NCBI RefSeq assembly: GCF_900100785.1
Contig: NZ_FNCP01000006.1
Span: 1 to 64,000, forward strand
Length of the DNA: 64,000 nt
Source: Desulfosporosinus hippei DSM 8344
GTDB lineage: Bacteria > Bacillota > Desulfitobacteriia > Desulfitobacteriales > Desulfitobacteriaceae
Direction: 5' to 3'
Position numbers and translations under genes: made by a program. Below are positions 46,215 to 54,849 of the stretch, piece after piece; the first letter of the stretch is position 1, and each line of letters opens with the position of its first letter. The notes under the pieces were generated by a model. That model did no database searches, was not told where the DNA came from, and saw only the letters and a list, made by a program, of their open reading frames with translations.

Positions 46215-46256
46215 AGACATGAGGAGGGTTGTCTTAAGACAACCCTCCTCATGTCT
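46215..46256. repeat. Perfect 42-bp palindrome between convergent genes
   Basis: Every base from 46215 to 46256 is self-complementary, with arms starting AGACATGAGGAGGGTTGTC. It lies between the ends of the L,D-transpeptidase gene (plus) and yabG (minus). There is no T-run on either side, so it is either a U-independent bidirectional terminator or another kind of hairpin. Confidence 0.85.
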
Positions 46257-46269
46257 AAGATTATGATAT

Positions 46270-47115
46270 TTAATAAGGGCTTCGCGGATAACCCCGTCGC
46301 ATCTGTCCCCTCGTTTCTACCCCGCCTACTCCGTCAGTTCCCGTAATTGTGTGGGTTAAGATATCCTTTACTGAAACAATTTGATCTGTTGGGGTAAATG
46401 CAATTCTCTCAACAATAAATACTGGATCGAAAGCGTGAATTAGCATGCGTTTAGGCGATGAAGCAAAATTTGCTCCTGCCGATAGAATCGCCTCATAATT
46501 TGATTGACAGGCACCTGCAAAGATAACAAGTGCATCTCGATTATGCTGAAAACGACGAGCCTCTAAAACAGATTCCACAAAATATCGAGAACTGCGGTAG
46601 CTGTCCATATTATGAAAATCTTTTTTTCCTGAAATCAGCCCATCATGTCCTGTCAACACTAATATATCCGTAGGGTTCTCTTGCAATATTTTGCGTATTA
46701 CTCTCGGTTGCTCTATTTCCGATTTACAAATCCCTTTAGCCTCAATTCTCATTTGACGATATGTCTTAATACATTGCTGTAAATATTCCTGATCTCCATC
46801 AAGTTGCAACACTCGACCAGGTATTTCAAAGAATTCTTTTTGATCGTCTAATTCTACTTTTCTCTGACTTGTCAGTTTGTGTAACTTTTGATAAATCATT
46901 TTATGGTCTTCGCGTTCATAATTTGCAACCTCTACAGGACTCTTTAACACAAGATCAGAGATAGGGGCATCTGCCAATAACCTTAAATTAAGTCCTTTAA
47001 GAATTACAGAGTTAGATCCTTTGCCTTTAAAATTGTTGCCCTGTATTTTATAAACATGGAAATAGACATCCTGCTGATGTGATAGACGTGCTACAACATC
47101 CCCAACCTGAATCAT
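46270..47115 (-). CDS. yabG: Sporulation-specific protease YabG
   Basis: YabG is a mother-cell cysteine protease that trims spore coat proteins. The 281-residue protein begins MIQVGDVVARLSHQQDVYF; the catalytic His is probably in LTGHDGLISG and the Cys in FAGACQSNYEA. I place the start at 47115, with AGAGGGGG 8 nt upstream; an ATG 13 codons earlier has no such site. The order yabG upstream of ispE agrees with Bacillus, but cphB-cphA and other genes are inserted. Confidence 0.94.
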   Translation of the reverse strand: MIQVGDVVARLSHQQDVYFHVYKIQGNNFKGKGSNSVILKGLNLRLLADAPISDLVLKSPVEVANYEREDHKMIYQKLHKLTSQRKVELDDQKEFFEIPGRVLQLDGDQEYLQQCIKTYRQMRIEAKGICKSEIEQPRVIRKILQENPTDILVLTGHDGLISGKKDFHNMDSYRSSRYFVESVLEARRFQHNRDALVIFAGACQSNYEAILSAGANFASSPKRMLIHAFDPVFIVERIAFTPTDQIVSVKDILTHTITGTDGVGGVETRGQMRRGYPRSPY

Positions 47116-47211
47116 CAGTCTGACCCCCTCTTTGGTAATTCTAACATCGGCCATCTTAACTCTTAGCTAGAGTTTCATCATAGTTATGATAGTAAATTTG
47201 CTATATCTCCA

Positions 47212-47220
47212 TATCCTATG
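47212..47220 (-). promoter_or_regulatory. Candidate sigma-K -10 element of yabG
   Basis: Minus-strand CATAGGATA fits the sigma-K -10 pattern CATANNNTA exactly; the -35 is only partial (GCC at ~17 bp). yabG is sigma-K dependent in Bacillus subtilis. The leader would be ~90 nt. Confidence 0.35.
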
Positions 47221-47281
47221 TCGAACCTGACTAAAACGGCATATATTAGAATTATAACAATTTACCTAAAAGGGGGTCTCC

Positions 47282-48151
47282 ATGATGTTCGCAGGCATCA
47301 TTCCCGCCCAAAATGAAGAAAAGAGCATCTTGGCTGCCTTGACCACCATTCTGCGTCTTCCTATCAGTCATATCATATTAGTACTCAATGGCTGTACAGA
47401 CCGGACATTTGAACTTGTCCGTTCAATTCCTGATGCTAGAATTCACACTCTCTATTTCTCAGACTCCCTGGGAATTGATATCCCGAGGGCAATTGGAGCA
47501 CTCTATGCACTTCATTTAGGTGTTAAAGGGGCCCTCTTCGTCGATGGGGATATGTCGGGAGATATCTATGAGAATCTCGTTAAACTTCTTGATTCCATCG
47601 AGTCAGGAGTTGATGTCGCCTTAACAAATTGCTATCCTTATATTCCACATCGTCAAAAGTTGGCCAATCTAGTCTTAAGGTTTAGGGCAAAACTAAACCG
47701 TGAGCTGGATTTGTTTAAAAGCCTTGGCCTCGCAACCCCAACACACGGACCACATGCACTTTCCCAACGAGCTCTGTCCACTCTTCCCCCTGAAGCAATA
47801 GCAATCCCACCCCTTACCCTATATTGGGCCCAAAAAAACAGCCTGACTGTTAAAGTTGCTACATCAATTCCCCACGAAGCTCTTCATTCTCCGAGAAAAC
47901 ATCGTCGTCATGCCCGACTGATTGCTGAAACCATTATCGGAGATTGCTTAATGGGATTATCCCTTGTTAAAAATGAGCCTCCCTCTAGATCCTTGGGAAA
48001 ACACACTTTATTAGGCTATCATCCTGAACGACGTTTTGATCTTCTTGAATACTGGGAGCAGTCCCTTAAGTCTGAAGGAATTTTCTTTGAACAGCATATA
48101 ATTATCCCCGGATCTCCCCTGCCACCGCCAAATCTACCTGAAGCTTTCTAG
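47282..48151 (+). CDS. Glycosyltransferase family 2-like protein
   Basis: The 289-residue protein has a GT-A nucleotide-sugar fold: AGIIPAQNEEKSILAAL at the start, ILVLNGCTDRTFELV, and the DxD-like metal site FVDGDMSG (about residues 87-94). No membrane helices or signal peptide are seen. The acceptor is unknown. It is on the plus strand next to yabG, so a spore-surface glycan role is conceivable but not shown. GGGGGTCTCC precedes the ATG pair. Confidence 0.85.
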   Translation: MMFAGIIPAQNEEKSILAALTTILRLPISHIILVLNGCTDRTFELVRSIPDARIHTLYFSDSLGIDIPRAIGALYALHLGVKGALFVDGDMSGDIYENLVKLLDSIESGVDVALTNCYPYIPHRQKLANLVLRFRAKLNRELDLFKSLGLATPTHGPHALSQRALSTLPPEAIAIPPLTLYWAQKNSLTVKVATSIPHEALHSPRKHRRHARLIAETIIGDCLMGLSLVKNEPPSRSLGKHTLLGYHPERRFDLLEYWEQSLKSEGIFFEQHIIIPGSPLPPPNLPEAF

Positions 48152-48157
48152 TTGTCT

Positions 48158-48751
48158 TTAATTCCTTCTTAATCTTGGATCAATATTATACTTTTGAAAG
48201 TAATCTAAAATCTCTTCCTTTTCATCAGCTTGTACGTGTACAATTGGTTGCATCTTTCCCTCATTCACTCCGCTCCACTTCATGTAAATCGTTTGATTAT
48301 AAGATTTATTTAAAATGGGATCTGTGTACAATAAATCAACAACTACGAAATGAGCATTAATATTAGATTGTTTAAGGTACATTTCGTCACTTGGTATATT
48401 CATTACCAGGCTTGAAGCAGCGTCTTTAGGTATTTCATTGACAATTGATGACTCATCATTATAAATCGGCTCTGCGGATAATTGTTCATCGAAAACGATA
48501 GTCTCACTAGAAAGATCAACCGCCGGGTGTACCCCCACATTATTAAATTTTAATTCTAAGCTAAGTTCATTGCTTATCTCTACTTTTGGCGACTCTTTGA
48601 GTACAAAATAAGGACGTGTCGTCCCTTGCTGAACTTTCCAAGCTGCAACTGTTAGGTATACTGTAACTAATGCGGTCAGCGCTAACACAGAAGTCGCAGA
48701 CGTAGCAATAACGCTCGACCACTTTATTGAGCGGTGCTTACCTTTTCCCAA
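48158..48751 (-). CDS. Unrecognised single-pass membrane protein
   Basis: I do not recognise this 197-residue protein. It has a basic N terminus, one membrane helix (about residues 15-37, ATSATSVLALTALVTVYLTV) and an extracytoplasmic domain that looks beta-rich, with LELKFNNVGVHPAVDL resembling small Ig-like folds. The start is TTG at 48751, the only option near the helix. It converges with the glycosyltransferase gene, with stops 6 bp apart. It has no other close partner. Confidence 0.72.
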   Translation of the reverse strand: MGKGKHRSIKWSSVIATSATSVLALTALVTVYLTVAAWKVQQGTTRPYFVLKESPKVEISNELSLELKFNNVGVHPAVDLSSETIVFDEQLSAEPIYNDESSIVNEIPKDAASSLVMNIPSDEMYLKQSNINAHFVVVDLLYTDPILNKSYNQTIYMKWSGVNEGKMQPIVHVQADEKEEILDYFQKYNIDPRLRRN

Positions 48752-48885
48752 TATTCCCTTCGACCTCCAGTATGTAAAAACTTAATCTAATTGATATTCC
48801 GAAAAATAGTTAGAACCTTTTTTATAGTTTTGGATTTTTTTTCTGTTTTATGCCCTCAAAATCAAATATTTTTGGCTTATAAATA

Positions 48886-48912
48886 ATAAAAAGCCCTCCA
48901 CACGGAGAGCTT
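48886..48912 (-). terminator. Terminator after rsmA
   Basis: Minus-strand AAGCTCTCC pairs with GGAGGGCTT around GTGT and is followed by TTTATTATTTATAA. It is ~55 bp after the rsmA stop codon. Confidence 0.85.
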
Positions 48913-48968
48913 TGTTCAATCCTACTTGTCTATAACCCATACATCCCTTTGACTACTAATCTCTATTT

Positions 48969-49793
48969 TTAAATAAAGGACTTAGTTAATACTATAAATT
49001 CCTCAATACTCAGTGACTCTGCTCGTCTGCCGTCTGAAATCCCCGCACACTGCATGCGTTCGATGACTTCCTCCTTTTTTAGGCCTAACCCACCGGCCAA
49101 TGAGTTCCCTAGAGTTTTTCTTCGTTGACTGAAGGCAGCTTTAACAACTCGGAAGAAGTCTTTCTTATCAACATCAAATCCTGGATAAGGGCGGAGGTCT
49201 AACCTAATTACTGCAGAATCTACTTTAGGGACAGGCCAGAAAGAATTAGCTGAAACATCCATGATTTTTGTAACATTGGCTGATATCTGGACTGCAATAG
49301 ATAAAATTCCATATATTTTAGTGCCTGGCCGAGCATTAATCCGATCAGCAACCTCTTTTTGAACCATGATCGTCATCCCACTTAAAAGGTCAGCTTGCTC
49401 TAAAAAATGCATGATTAGTGGACTGGTAATGTAGTAGGGTAAATTCCCTATCAAATACCCCATTCTATCACCCCATAAATCCCTTAAATTAACCTTTAAG
49501 GCATCTTGGTGAACAATTTCCACAGAGTGCTCCTTAAGTTCTTTGTATAAAAGATTTATTTTCTGTTGGTCTAACTCTATTGCCCACATCTGCGGTACTC
49601 TTGGCGCTAATTTACGAGTTAACACTCCCAGGCCAGGCCCAATTTCAACTAAAGGAATATCTGTTTGTAATAGACTTGCAGCAACAATTTCTTCAATTAC
49701 TTCATCATTTATTAAAAAATTCTGGCCCATGGATTTCAAAGCTCGTGCCCCATGCTTTACCAGACGTTGAGTATATTCAGCGGCGCTCTCCAT
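48969..49793 (-). CDS. rsmA: 16S rRNA (A1518/A1519) dimethyltransferase
   Basis: RsmA (KsgA) dimethylates two adenosines in the 3' hairpin of 16S rRNA with SAM, a late 30S maturation step. The 274-residue protein has KSMGQNFLINDEVI, the SAM motif VEIGPGLGVLTRKLA and the catalytic GNLPYYITSPLIMH. A C-terminal helical domain includes AFSQRRKTLGN. It overlaps rnmV by 17 bp, as the pair rnmV-rsmA in Bacillus. Confidence 0.97.
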   Translation of the reverse strand: MESAAEYTQRLVKHGARALKSMGQNFLINDEVIEEIVAASLLQTDIPLVEIGPGLGVLTRKLAPRVPQMWAIELDQQKINLLYKELKEHSVEIVHQDALKVNLRDLWGDRMGYLIGNLPYYITSPLIMHFLEQADLLSGMTIMVQKEVADRINARPGTKIYGILSIAVQISANVTKIMDVSANSFWPVPKVDSAVIRLDLRPYPGFDVDKKDFFRVVKAAFSQRRKTLGNSLAGGLGLKKEEVIERMQCAGISDGRRAESLSIEEFIVLTKSFI

Positions 49794-50325
49794 GTTGCAC
49801 CTCCTTCAGTACTTGAAAAAACTCCTGTCGAGAAATTCCAAACCTGTTTAATCGATGGAGAAATTGTTTTGCATTACAATCTCCAATTCCTAACTTACGA
49901 CCAAGTTCAAAGCGACATTCTTTAGCATGCCCGGTTCCTGCAAGACCAACTTGTATTAAATCCTCTATACTAAATTGACCAATTTCAAACTGCTCTTGCC
50001 GGATCTGCGCAAAGGCACGTCGAATTTCCTCCAGTGCTGCGTTCTCAACCCCAATATCCCCTTGCTTAGTTGCGACCTTTCTTGTTAAGTAAACATGCTT
50101 CGCCTTTGGTACGTGCCTTCGAATACGATTGCGGATCTGCTCCCCAACAGTATCTGGGTCAGTAAATACAATTACCCCTTGTCGATTGGCCGTTTCTGCG
50201 ATGTATTCTAGTTTTTTTCTCGTAAGCCCATAACCATCAGTCCATATTATATCCACTTCACCAAGGGCTAAGCGCACTGCATGAGCGTCATTTTTCCCTT
50301 CAACAACTATAAGTTCCTTTATCAT
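49777..50325 (-). CDS. rnmV: Ribonuclease M5
   Basis: RNase M5 matures 5S rRNA. The 182-residue protein has a TOPRIM domain (residues ~1-95) with IVVEGKNDAHAVRLAL carrying the catalytic Glu and VIVFTDPDTVGEQIRNRI the DxD. The C-terminal RNA-binding part follows. The ATG has GGAGG upstream and the end overlaps rsmA. The rRNA operon at the left edge supplies its substrate type. Confidence 0.96.
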   Translation of the reverse strand: MIKELIVVEGKNDAHAVRLALGEVDIIWTDGYGLTRKKLEYIAETANRQGVIVFTDPDTVGEQIRNRIRRHVPKAKHVYLTRKVATKQGDIGVENAALEEIRRAFAQIRQEQFEIGQFSIEDLIQVGLAGTGHAKECRFELGRKLGIGDCNAKQFLHRLNRFGISRQEFFQVLKEVQHGERR

Positions 50326-50382
50326 CTTGATTCCTCCGTTTTCAACTCTTATATCTTAACCGAGAATGTTAAAATACTCAAA

Positions 50383-50410
50383 TAAAAGCCCCCACTTTTA
50401 TGTGGGGGCT
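50383..50410 (-). terminator. Terminator after the GH18 gene
   Basis: Minus-strand AGCCCCCAC pairs perfectly with GTGGGGGCT around a 6-nt loop, followed by TTTATTTG. It lies 15 bp after the stop codon. Confidence 0.9.
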
Positions 50411-50424
50411 CAAGTTCTTCCGAA

Positions 50425-51591
50425 TTATTTCTTTTCTTGGGTCTCTTTGTTCGTTCCGTAGGTTTTCAGAAGCTGTTCCCAAATCTGAGGATCTTCCATT
50501 CCTAAACGCCAGACGGCAACACCATGTAGTTTATACTTAAGAGCATCATCCATTTTTGCTCTTAAGCTGGCGATATTTTCAAAGTAAACTTCATGACGAA
50601 TCCCATTTGCTGTGTAGGTAAATTGCGGGACTTTAGCATTCGGGTCAGTATGGATCTCTACTCCATGTTTCTTAGCCCTCTCAACAGTTTGGGCGTAAGA
50701 CAGATAGTCTGGCATTGTTGGCTTATTGGTTCCCCAGTCAAAGGAGTAAACTGGCAGACCCATTACAATTTTTTCTTTAGGAATTTTTCCTACTGCAAAT
50801 TTAATAACCCGATCAACCCATCCTTCCGATGCCACAGGTCCTTGAGTTGTTCCCAGCCCATGCTCATCATAAGTCATAAGAATGATTTGGTCAGCAGATT
50901 TTCCGATTGCTGCATAATCATAAGCTCCCGACCAAAGGTCAGATGGATAATCTGCAAATTTGGCAGGTATAGAAATGTTTAAAACTTTGTCCTTTGCTTG
51001 CAAGGCTTTTTTCAGTTCTGCAACAAAGGCCGAGAAATTGTCACGGTCTCCGGGAGGGGTTTTTTCAATGTCAATAGAAATACCATCCCAATTATCCTTC
51101 GTTGTCAGATTAACTAAATTTGTAACTAAGTTAGAACGCTTTCCTGGGTTTGATAACACACTATGAGCCAAATTCTCATCAAAGCCAACTGTCCCTTTTA
51201 ATTTCATGTTATGCACTAAGGCATAGGCTTTGGAGCCATTCTTCTGAACCTGATCCTTTAACTTCAGATCAATGTCTCCAGTCGGAATGACTTTACCGTT
51301 TGCATCAAAGGAATACCAAAAAAACGCTACTTCATCCAACAGTTTTGCATTTTTTAATGTAGATTCTTTTGAGCTGGGTACAGGTCCTTCCTGGTCAGTA
51401 TAAAAACCCATTACTACCCGCTTCTCGGGACCTAATACAGAATCACGTGTTGCTCCTGCTTCGGCTTCCGGCAATTGTGTTGTTTGCTCAGGGGCTTCCG
51501 GAGCAGCCGGTGGTTGAACATTTGTACATCCCGCCAAAGAAAGGCTTAAAACCAAGGCACTACTCGCTAATAAAGTCAGAAACCGTTTCAT
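50425..51591 (-). CDS. Glycoside hydrolase family 18 lipoprotein
   Basis: The 388-residue protein has a lipoprotein signal (residues 1-22, box LAGC), a Pro/Glu/Ala-rich linker (to ~55) and a GH18 TIM barrel with WDGISIDIEK (catalytic Glu, about residue 177) and VMGLPVYSFDW. Related proteins (YaaH/SleL, YdhD types) cleave N-acetylglucosamine bonds of spore cortex, but those carry LysM repeats, absent here. Attachment to the outer membrane face of the cell or spore and a cortex role, near cwlD, are inference. Confidence 0.9.
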   Translation of the reverse strand: MKRFLTLLASSALVLSLSLAGCTNVQPPAAPEAPEQTTQLPEAEAGATRDSVLGPEKRVVMGFYTDQEGPVPSSKESTLKNAKLLDEVAFFWYSFDANGKVIPTGDIDLKLKDQVQKNGSKAYALVHNMKLKGTVGFDENLAHSVLSNPGKRSNLVTNLVNLTTKDNWDGISIDIEKTPPGDRDNFSAFVAELKKALQAKDKVLNISIPAKFADYPSDLWSGAYDYAAIGKSADQIILMTYDEHGLGTTQGPVASEGWVDRVIKFAVGKIPKEKIVMGLPVYSFDWGTNKPTMPDYLSYAQTVERAKKHGVEIHTDPNAKVPQFTYTANGIRHEVYFENIASLRAKMDDALKYKLHGVAVWRLGMEDPQIWEQLLKTYGTNKETQEKK

Positions 51592-51699
51592 GCTTCACTT
51601 CAACTCCTTAATCTAGATTCGGTAACTGACTTTATCTTCCCCGCTTCAAAAAGAGGTTATGTATATAAGGATTGTACGTTAATATCCTATTCAAGCTAA

Positions 51700-52407
51700 T
51701 TATGGAAGTTCAAAATAATTAGAAATACCTTTGGCAATTGCTCTAGATAGTTGTTCTTGATACCAAGTCTGTTGTAGCTTCTTCTGTTCTTTAACACTAG
51801 AAAGATAACCAACCTCTACAATTACAGCGGGCATACTAGTGTTTTTGATTATATAAAAATCTCCAGGTTTGGCAACCCTACGATTCATCCCATTTATTTT
51901 AATCATTTCTTGTTGTATTAATTCTGCCAATCTTTTTCCAGATTCTGATTTATAATGATAAAATGTTTCTGCACCGGAATTTTGACCTGTTTTAGTTGCA
52001 TTGACATGTAGGCTTACAAATATATCCGCCTTCTCTTCCTTTGCCATTTCAATACGATGATTTAAATCAATTTGCTTCTTTGTCGTCTTTCCTTTAACTC
52101 CATCCGGAACATAATCAAGATCTTCCTCCCGTGTAAGGAAAACTTCTATACCACTTGGTTGCAACATCTCCTTAACTTTCTGGGCAATCTTAAGATTAAT
52201 GGCTTTTTCATAGACACCTTGAGATGAAACTGCTCCAGGATCATACCCTCCGTGCCCAGGATCAAGCATTACTACATAACGGTTTTCAAATTGATTAATT
52301 ACTGCTGCTGAGCCTTGCCAAAATACCGAGAGTACTAGTGTACCCATAACACCAATGACAAGTAAAATAGCTAGCTTTGTTCCAATAATCACCTTCGGCC
52401 ATCGCAT
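51700..52407 (-). CDS. cwlD: N-acetylmuramoyl-L-alanine amidase CwlD
   Basis: CwlD helps make muramic-delta-lactam in the spore cortex, the mark recognised by germination lytic enzymes. The 235-residue protein has an N-terminal signal-anchor (about residues 10-35) and an Amidase_3 zinc domain: VVMLDPGHGGYDPGAVS, the zinc Glu in YEKAINL, FVSLHVNA and the catalytic Glu in VIVEVGYLSS. The length matches CwlD. In Bacillus cwlD lies elsewhere, so the position here differs. GGGGGAG precedes the ATG. Confidence 0.92.
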   Translation of the reverse strand: MRWPKVIIGTKLAILLVIGVMGTLVLSVFWQGSAAVINQFENRYVVMLDPGHGGYDPGAVSSQGVYEKAINLKIAQKVKEMLQPSGIEVFLTREEDLDYVPDGVKGKTTKKQIDLNHRIEMAKEEKADIFVSLHVNATKTGQNSGAETFYHYKSESGKRLAELIQQEMIKINGMNRRVAKPGDFYIIKNTSMPAVIVEVGYLSSVKEQKKLQQTWYQEQLSRAIAKGISNYFELP

Positions 52408-52482
52408 TTTAGCACTCCCCCAATTAGCGATTCTTTTTAATGATTATGTGCTGATAAATAAAGATATACTTTCTGTTCTCAA

Positions 52483-52518
52483 CAAAAAAGAAGCCTTGGC
52501 TTGACCTAAGGCTTCTTC
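52483..52518 (-). terminator. Terminator after the YabE-like gene
   Basis: Minus-strand AAGAAGCCTT pairs perfectly with AAGGCTTCTT around a 10-nt loop and is followed by TTTTG. It lies ~50 bp after the stop codon. Confidence 0.88.
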
Positions 52519-52569
52519 CCATTTATTGAAGTTGAAGTAACGGCTTAAAGTGTTATAAAAGGGCTGAAT

Positions 52570-53745
52570 TTATTGAACATATACTGTGACGGTTCGAACT
52601 CCCCATGATAAAGCAGCTTGTTTAGAATCCATATAAAGGTCAATGCGCTCTCCACGAATTGCTCCTCCGGTATCAAGAGCTTGAGCATAACCATACCCTT
52701 CAACATAAACTGACTTTCCTAGAGGAATCACTCTGGGGTCAACTGCAATAATTCCTTTACCTACCGATGCACCGGTAGCAGTTCTCCCTCCGGGCATACA
52801 ATACGCAGACGCTTTCATGACATAAGCCCGTTTAAAGCTAATGGTATTTCCCCCCCTCGAAATTGTCGTCTGTGTACCGCGGGAAACAACTTGATTTGTG
52901 GGAGGTTTCACAACCCGTTGGTTGAGTATTTCACGATCTACTTCTTTTCCATCCTCAAGTGTCAGTCTTACTGTCTGTTCTTGAAGACCGTTAGAGCCCC
53001 GACTGACTAGTCTATCCGGTAAGCCAAGGGGGTAATCAGCAGGTTGAGCAACTATTTGATAGGGGATCTCACTTTTTACGGTCTCAATAGGATGGGTAAC
53101 TCGAACCACATTCAGTTGGTCATTAGGTTCCAACATATGGTCCAGAGCTAAAGAAATTCTATCTTCTGCCCCTAAGGTTATACCAAGCTTGTTGAGAGCG
53201 TCAGCCACAGTTCGTGGTGCAATATAAGTATCTATTTTTTTTCCGTCAGCACTAACTTTAATAGGGATTGATCTAAGTACTTGGATATCCATGTTATCAG
53301 TTACTGATTCCGATAATGCAACATTGACTTCATCCACATCTTTGATCTCAAGCTTATAACGTTCTGATAACTCGCTAAGAGCTTCACCTACTGTTTCTTT
53401 AGCTGTTCGGGTGTTAAAAATCTGACCATCAACTGAGAGATTAACTGGAACGCTACTTTGTACATCAACTGCCATCCCACTGGTAACTTTGGTATCTATT
53501 GAAGGACTCACAATATCTTCTGGATAAAACTCAATTTTCGACGAATGCTCAAGTGCCTGCCCTACTGTCCCATAAAGAGTTCTGATACAAACCTGTTTCC
53601 CATCTATATTGGCATTGATAGTCTTCACATTGTATAAAACCGTTATGCCTGCAACCAGTATGATACCGACCAAAGCAACTGCAATCTGAGCAATACGAGA
53701 TTTCCGAACTAAGGTTACTACCTGAGTTGGATTCTTCTGAAACAT
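52570..53745 (-). CDS. yabE: YabE-like cell-wall protein: DUF348, G5 and 3D domains
   Basis: The 391-residue exported protein has one N-terminal membrane segment (about residues 18-40), three DUF348 ubiquitin-like repeats (about 42-90, 97-150, 155-205), a G5 domain (~215-290) and a C-terminal 3D domain with KASAYCMPGG, IAVDPRVIPLGKSVYVEGYG and ALDTGGAIRGERIDLY, whose aspartates are catalytic in Rpf-like and MltA-like hydrolases. It resembles YabE, which lies in the same order after tatD in Bacillus. A murein hydrolase role in outgrowth is inferred. Confidence 0.92.
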   Translation of the reverse strand: MFQKNPTQVVTLVRKSRIAQIAVALVGIILVAGITVLYNVKTINANIDGKQVCIRTLYGTVGQALEHSSKIEFYPEDIVSPSIDTKVTSGMAVDVQSSVPVNLSVDGQIFNTRTAKETVGEALSELSERYKLEIKDVDEVNVALSESVTDNMDIQVLRSIPIKVSADGKKIDTYIAPRTVADALNKLGITLGAEDRISLALDHMLEPNDQLNVVRVTHPIETVKSEIPYQIVAQPADYPLGLPDRLVSRGSNGLQEQTVRLTLEDGKEVDREILNQRVVKPPTNQVVSRGTQTTISRGGNTISFKRAYVMKASAYCMPGGRTATGASVGKGIIAVDPRVIPLGKSVYVEGYGYAQALDTGGAIRGERIDLYMDSKQAALSWGVRTVTVYVQ

Positions 53746-53818
53746 TAAATCCCTCCAAAATCACTGATAACAACTTCATTTTAAGGCATAGGTGGTCACT
53801 TGTCAAAATATTTTTACA

Positions 53819-54778
53819 TTATTTGGTATTTAAAATATGTATTCTTACTGGCTTTCGGCCCCAATCAATACATTGTCTTAGTGTTGAGAAAAAAACATCA
53901 ATTTTATGGCCACGAATATTTCCGCCAGTATCGGCAGCTATTGCATATCCGTACCCTTCAACATAAACCTGACTTCCCATAGCTATTACTCTAGGATCAA
54001 CTGCAATCAACCCTTCTCTCGGTTTAATACCTGTAGCTGTATTATTTCCCGTAAATGTATAGGCAGTTGCTTCAACGTTTATAGTTTTAGCAATACTCAA
54101 TTTACTCAAATCCAATTCTAACTTGCCGGCTTCAAGCTTTGAGTTGTCAATAATAACCTTTTTCTTCGGAATGGGTTGAGTGTTTCGGAGAACGACTTCA
54201 TTCTTTGGCTTTTTAAGTTCATAGAATGATTGAACTTGCTGATCTACAGGTTGTCCACCGATCTCAAAGGTCTTGATAACTTGACGTCTAGTGCCATTTT
54301 CCCCTTTTACCTGGATCTGGCTAGTTCCCGGTGGAATTTTCTCGGATTCAACAAATTCAGTTTTAAAGGGCAACTCCATATCAACTATTGCTATTTTACT
54401 CGTCCTTGACTCTATATCACCTGATTGTAAATTCAAGCTTCGCGATGCTGATTCATCAAGTACACTAGATTCCTGCGGGCTAAAGCCCCGAAATCCCCGG
54501 CTAATTTGCCTAGGCTTATTCAATCCTTGCTTAACTAAACTCTCACTACCTTTTTTAACTGTTTGAGTACCTTCAGGGAAGTCATTCGTTCTTACACTTT
54601 TTAAACTTATGGAATCAACTAATTGTACGGATGGTTTAAGCGTCTTCCCGCTATCCGCTTCATATAGTGATGAATACCTGGTACCTGCGGCTAATACTGC
54701 TAAACTCCCAAAGTATACGCTCAACGCCTTTGTTTTACGCCAATAATCGGAATAAGTAGTAATCGGCAAAGAATACAT
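53819..54778 (-). CDS. G5 and 3D domain cell-wall protein
   Basis: This 319-residue neighbour has a short N-terminal hydrophobic segment (about residues 18-33), a long low-complexity Ser-rich stretch (to ~140), a G5 domain (~145-210) and the same C-terminal 3D domain (VEATAYTFTGNNTATG, IAVDPRVIAMGSQVYVEGYG, IAADTGGNIRGHKIDVFF). It lacks the DUF348 repeats. The tandem of two 3D proteins suggests duplication of the C-terminal half with N-terminal divergence. Confidence 0.9.
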   Translation of the reverse strand: MYSLPITTYSDYWRKTKALSVYFGSLAVLAAGTRYSSLYEADSGKTLKPSVQLVDSISLKSVRTNDFPEGTQTVKKGSESLVKQGLNKPRQISRGFRGFSPQESSVLDESASRSLNLQSGDIESRTSKIAIVDMELPFKTEFVESEKIPPGTSQIQVKGENGTRRQVIKTFEIGGQPVDQQVQSFYELKKPKNEVVLRNTQPIPKKKVIIDNSKLEAGKLELDLSKLSIAKTINVEATAYTFTGNNTATGIKPREGLIAVDPRVIAMGSQVYVEGYGYAIAADTGGNIRGHKIDVFFSTLRQCIDWGRKPVRIHILNTK

Positions 54779-54814
54779 TTTACCCCTCCTTACAAAAAGC
54801 GTATGAAGTTTTTA

Positions 54815-54849
54815 CAAAAAAAAGAACCTTCTAAAATGAAGGTTCTTTT
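54815..54849 (-). terminator. Terminator overlapping the tatD end
   Basis: Minus-strand AAAAGAACCTTC pairs with GAAGGTTCTTTT around a short loop, followed by further Ts. The hairpin begins within the last tatD codons and contains its stop codon. Confidence 0.88.

Noticed and set aside
53819-53982. Short plus-strand frames at the 3D gene end
   Set aside because: Antisense to the conserved 3D domain; no independent support.
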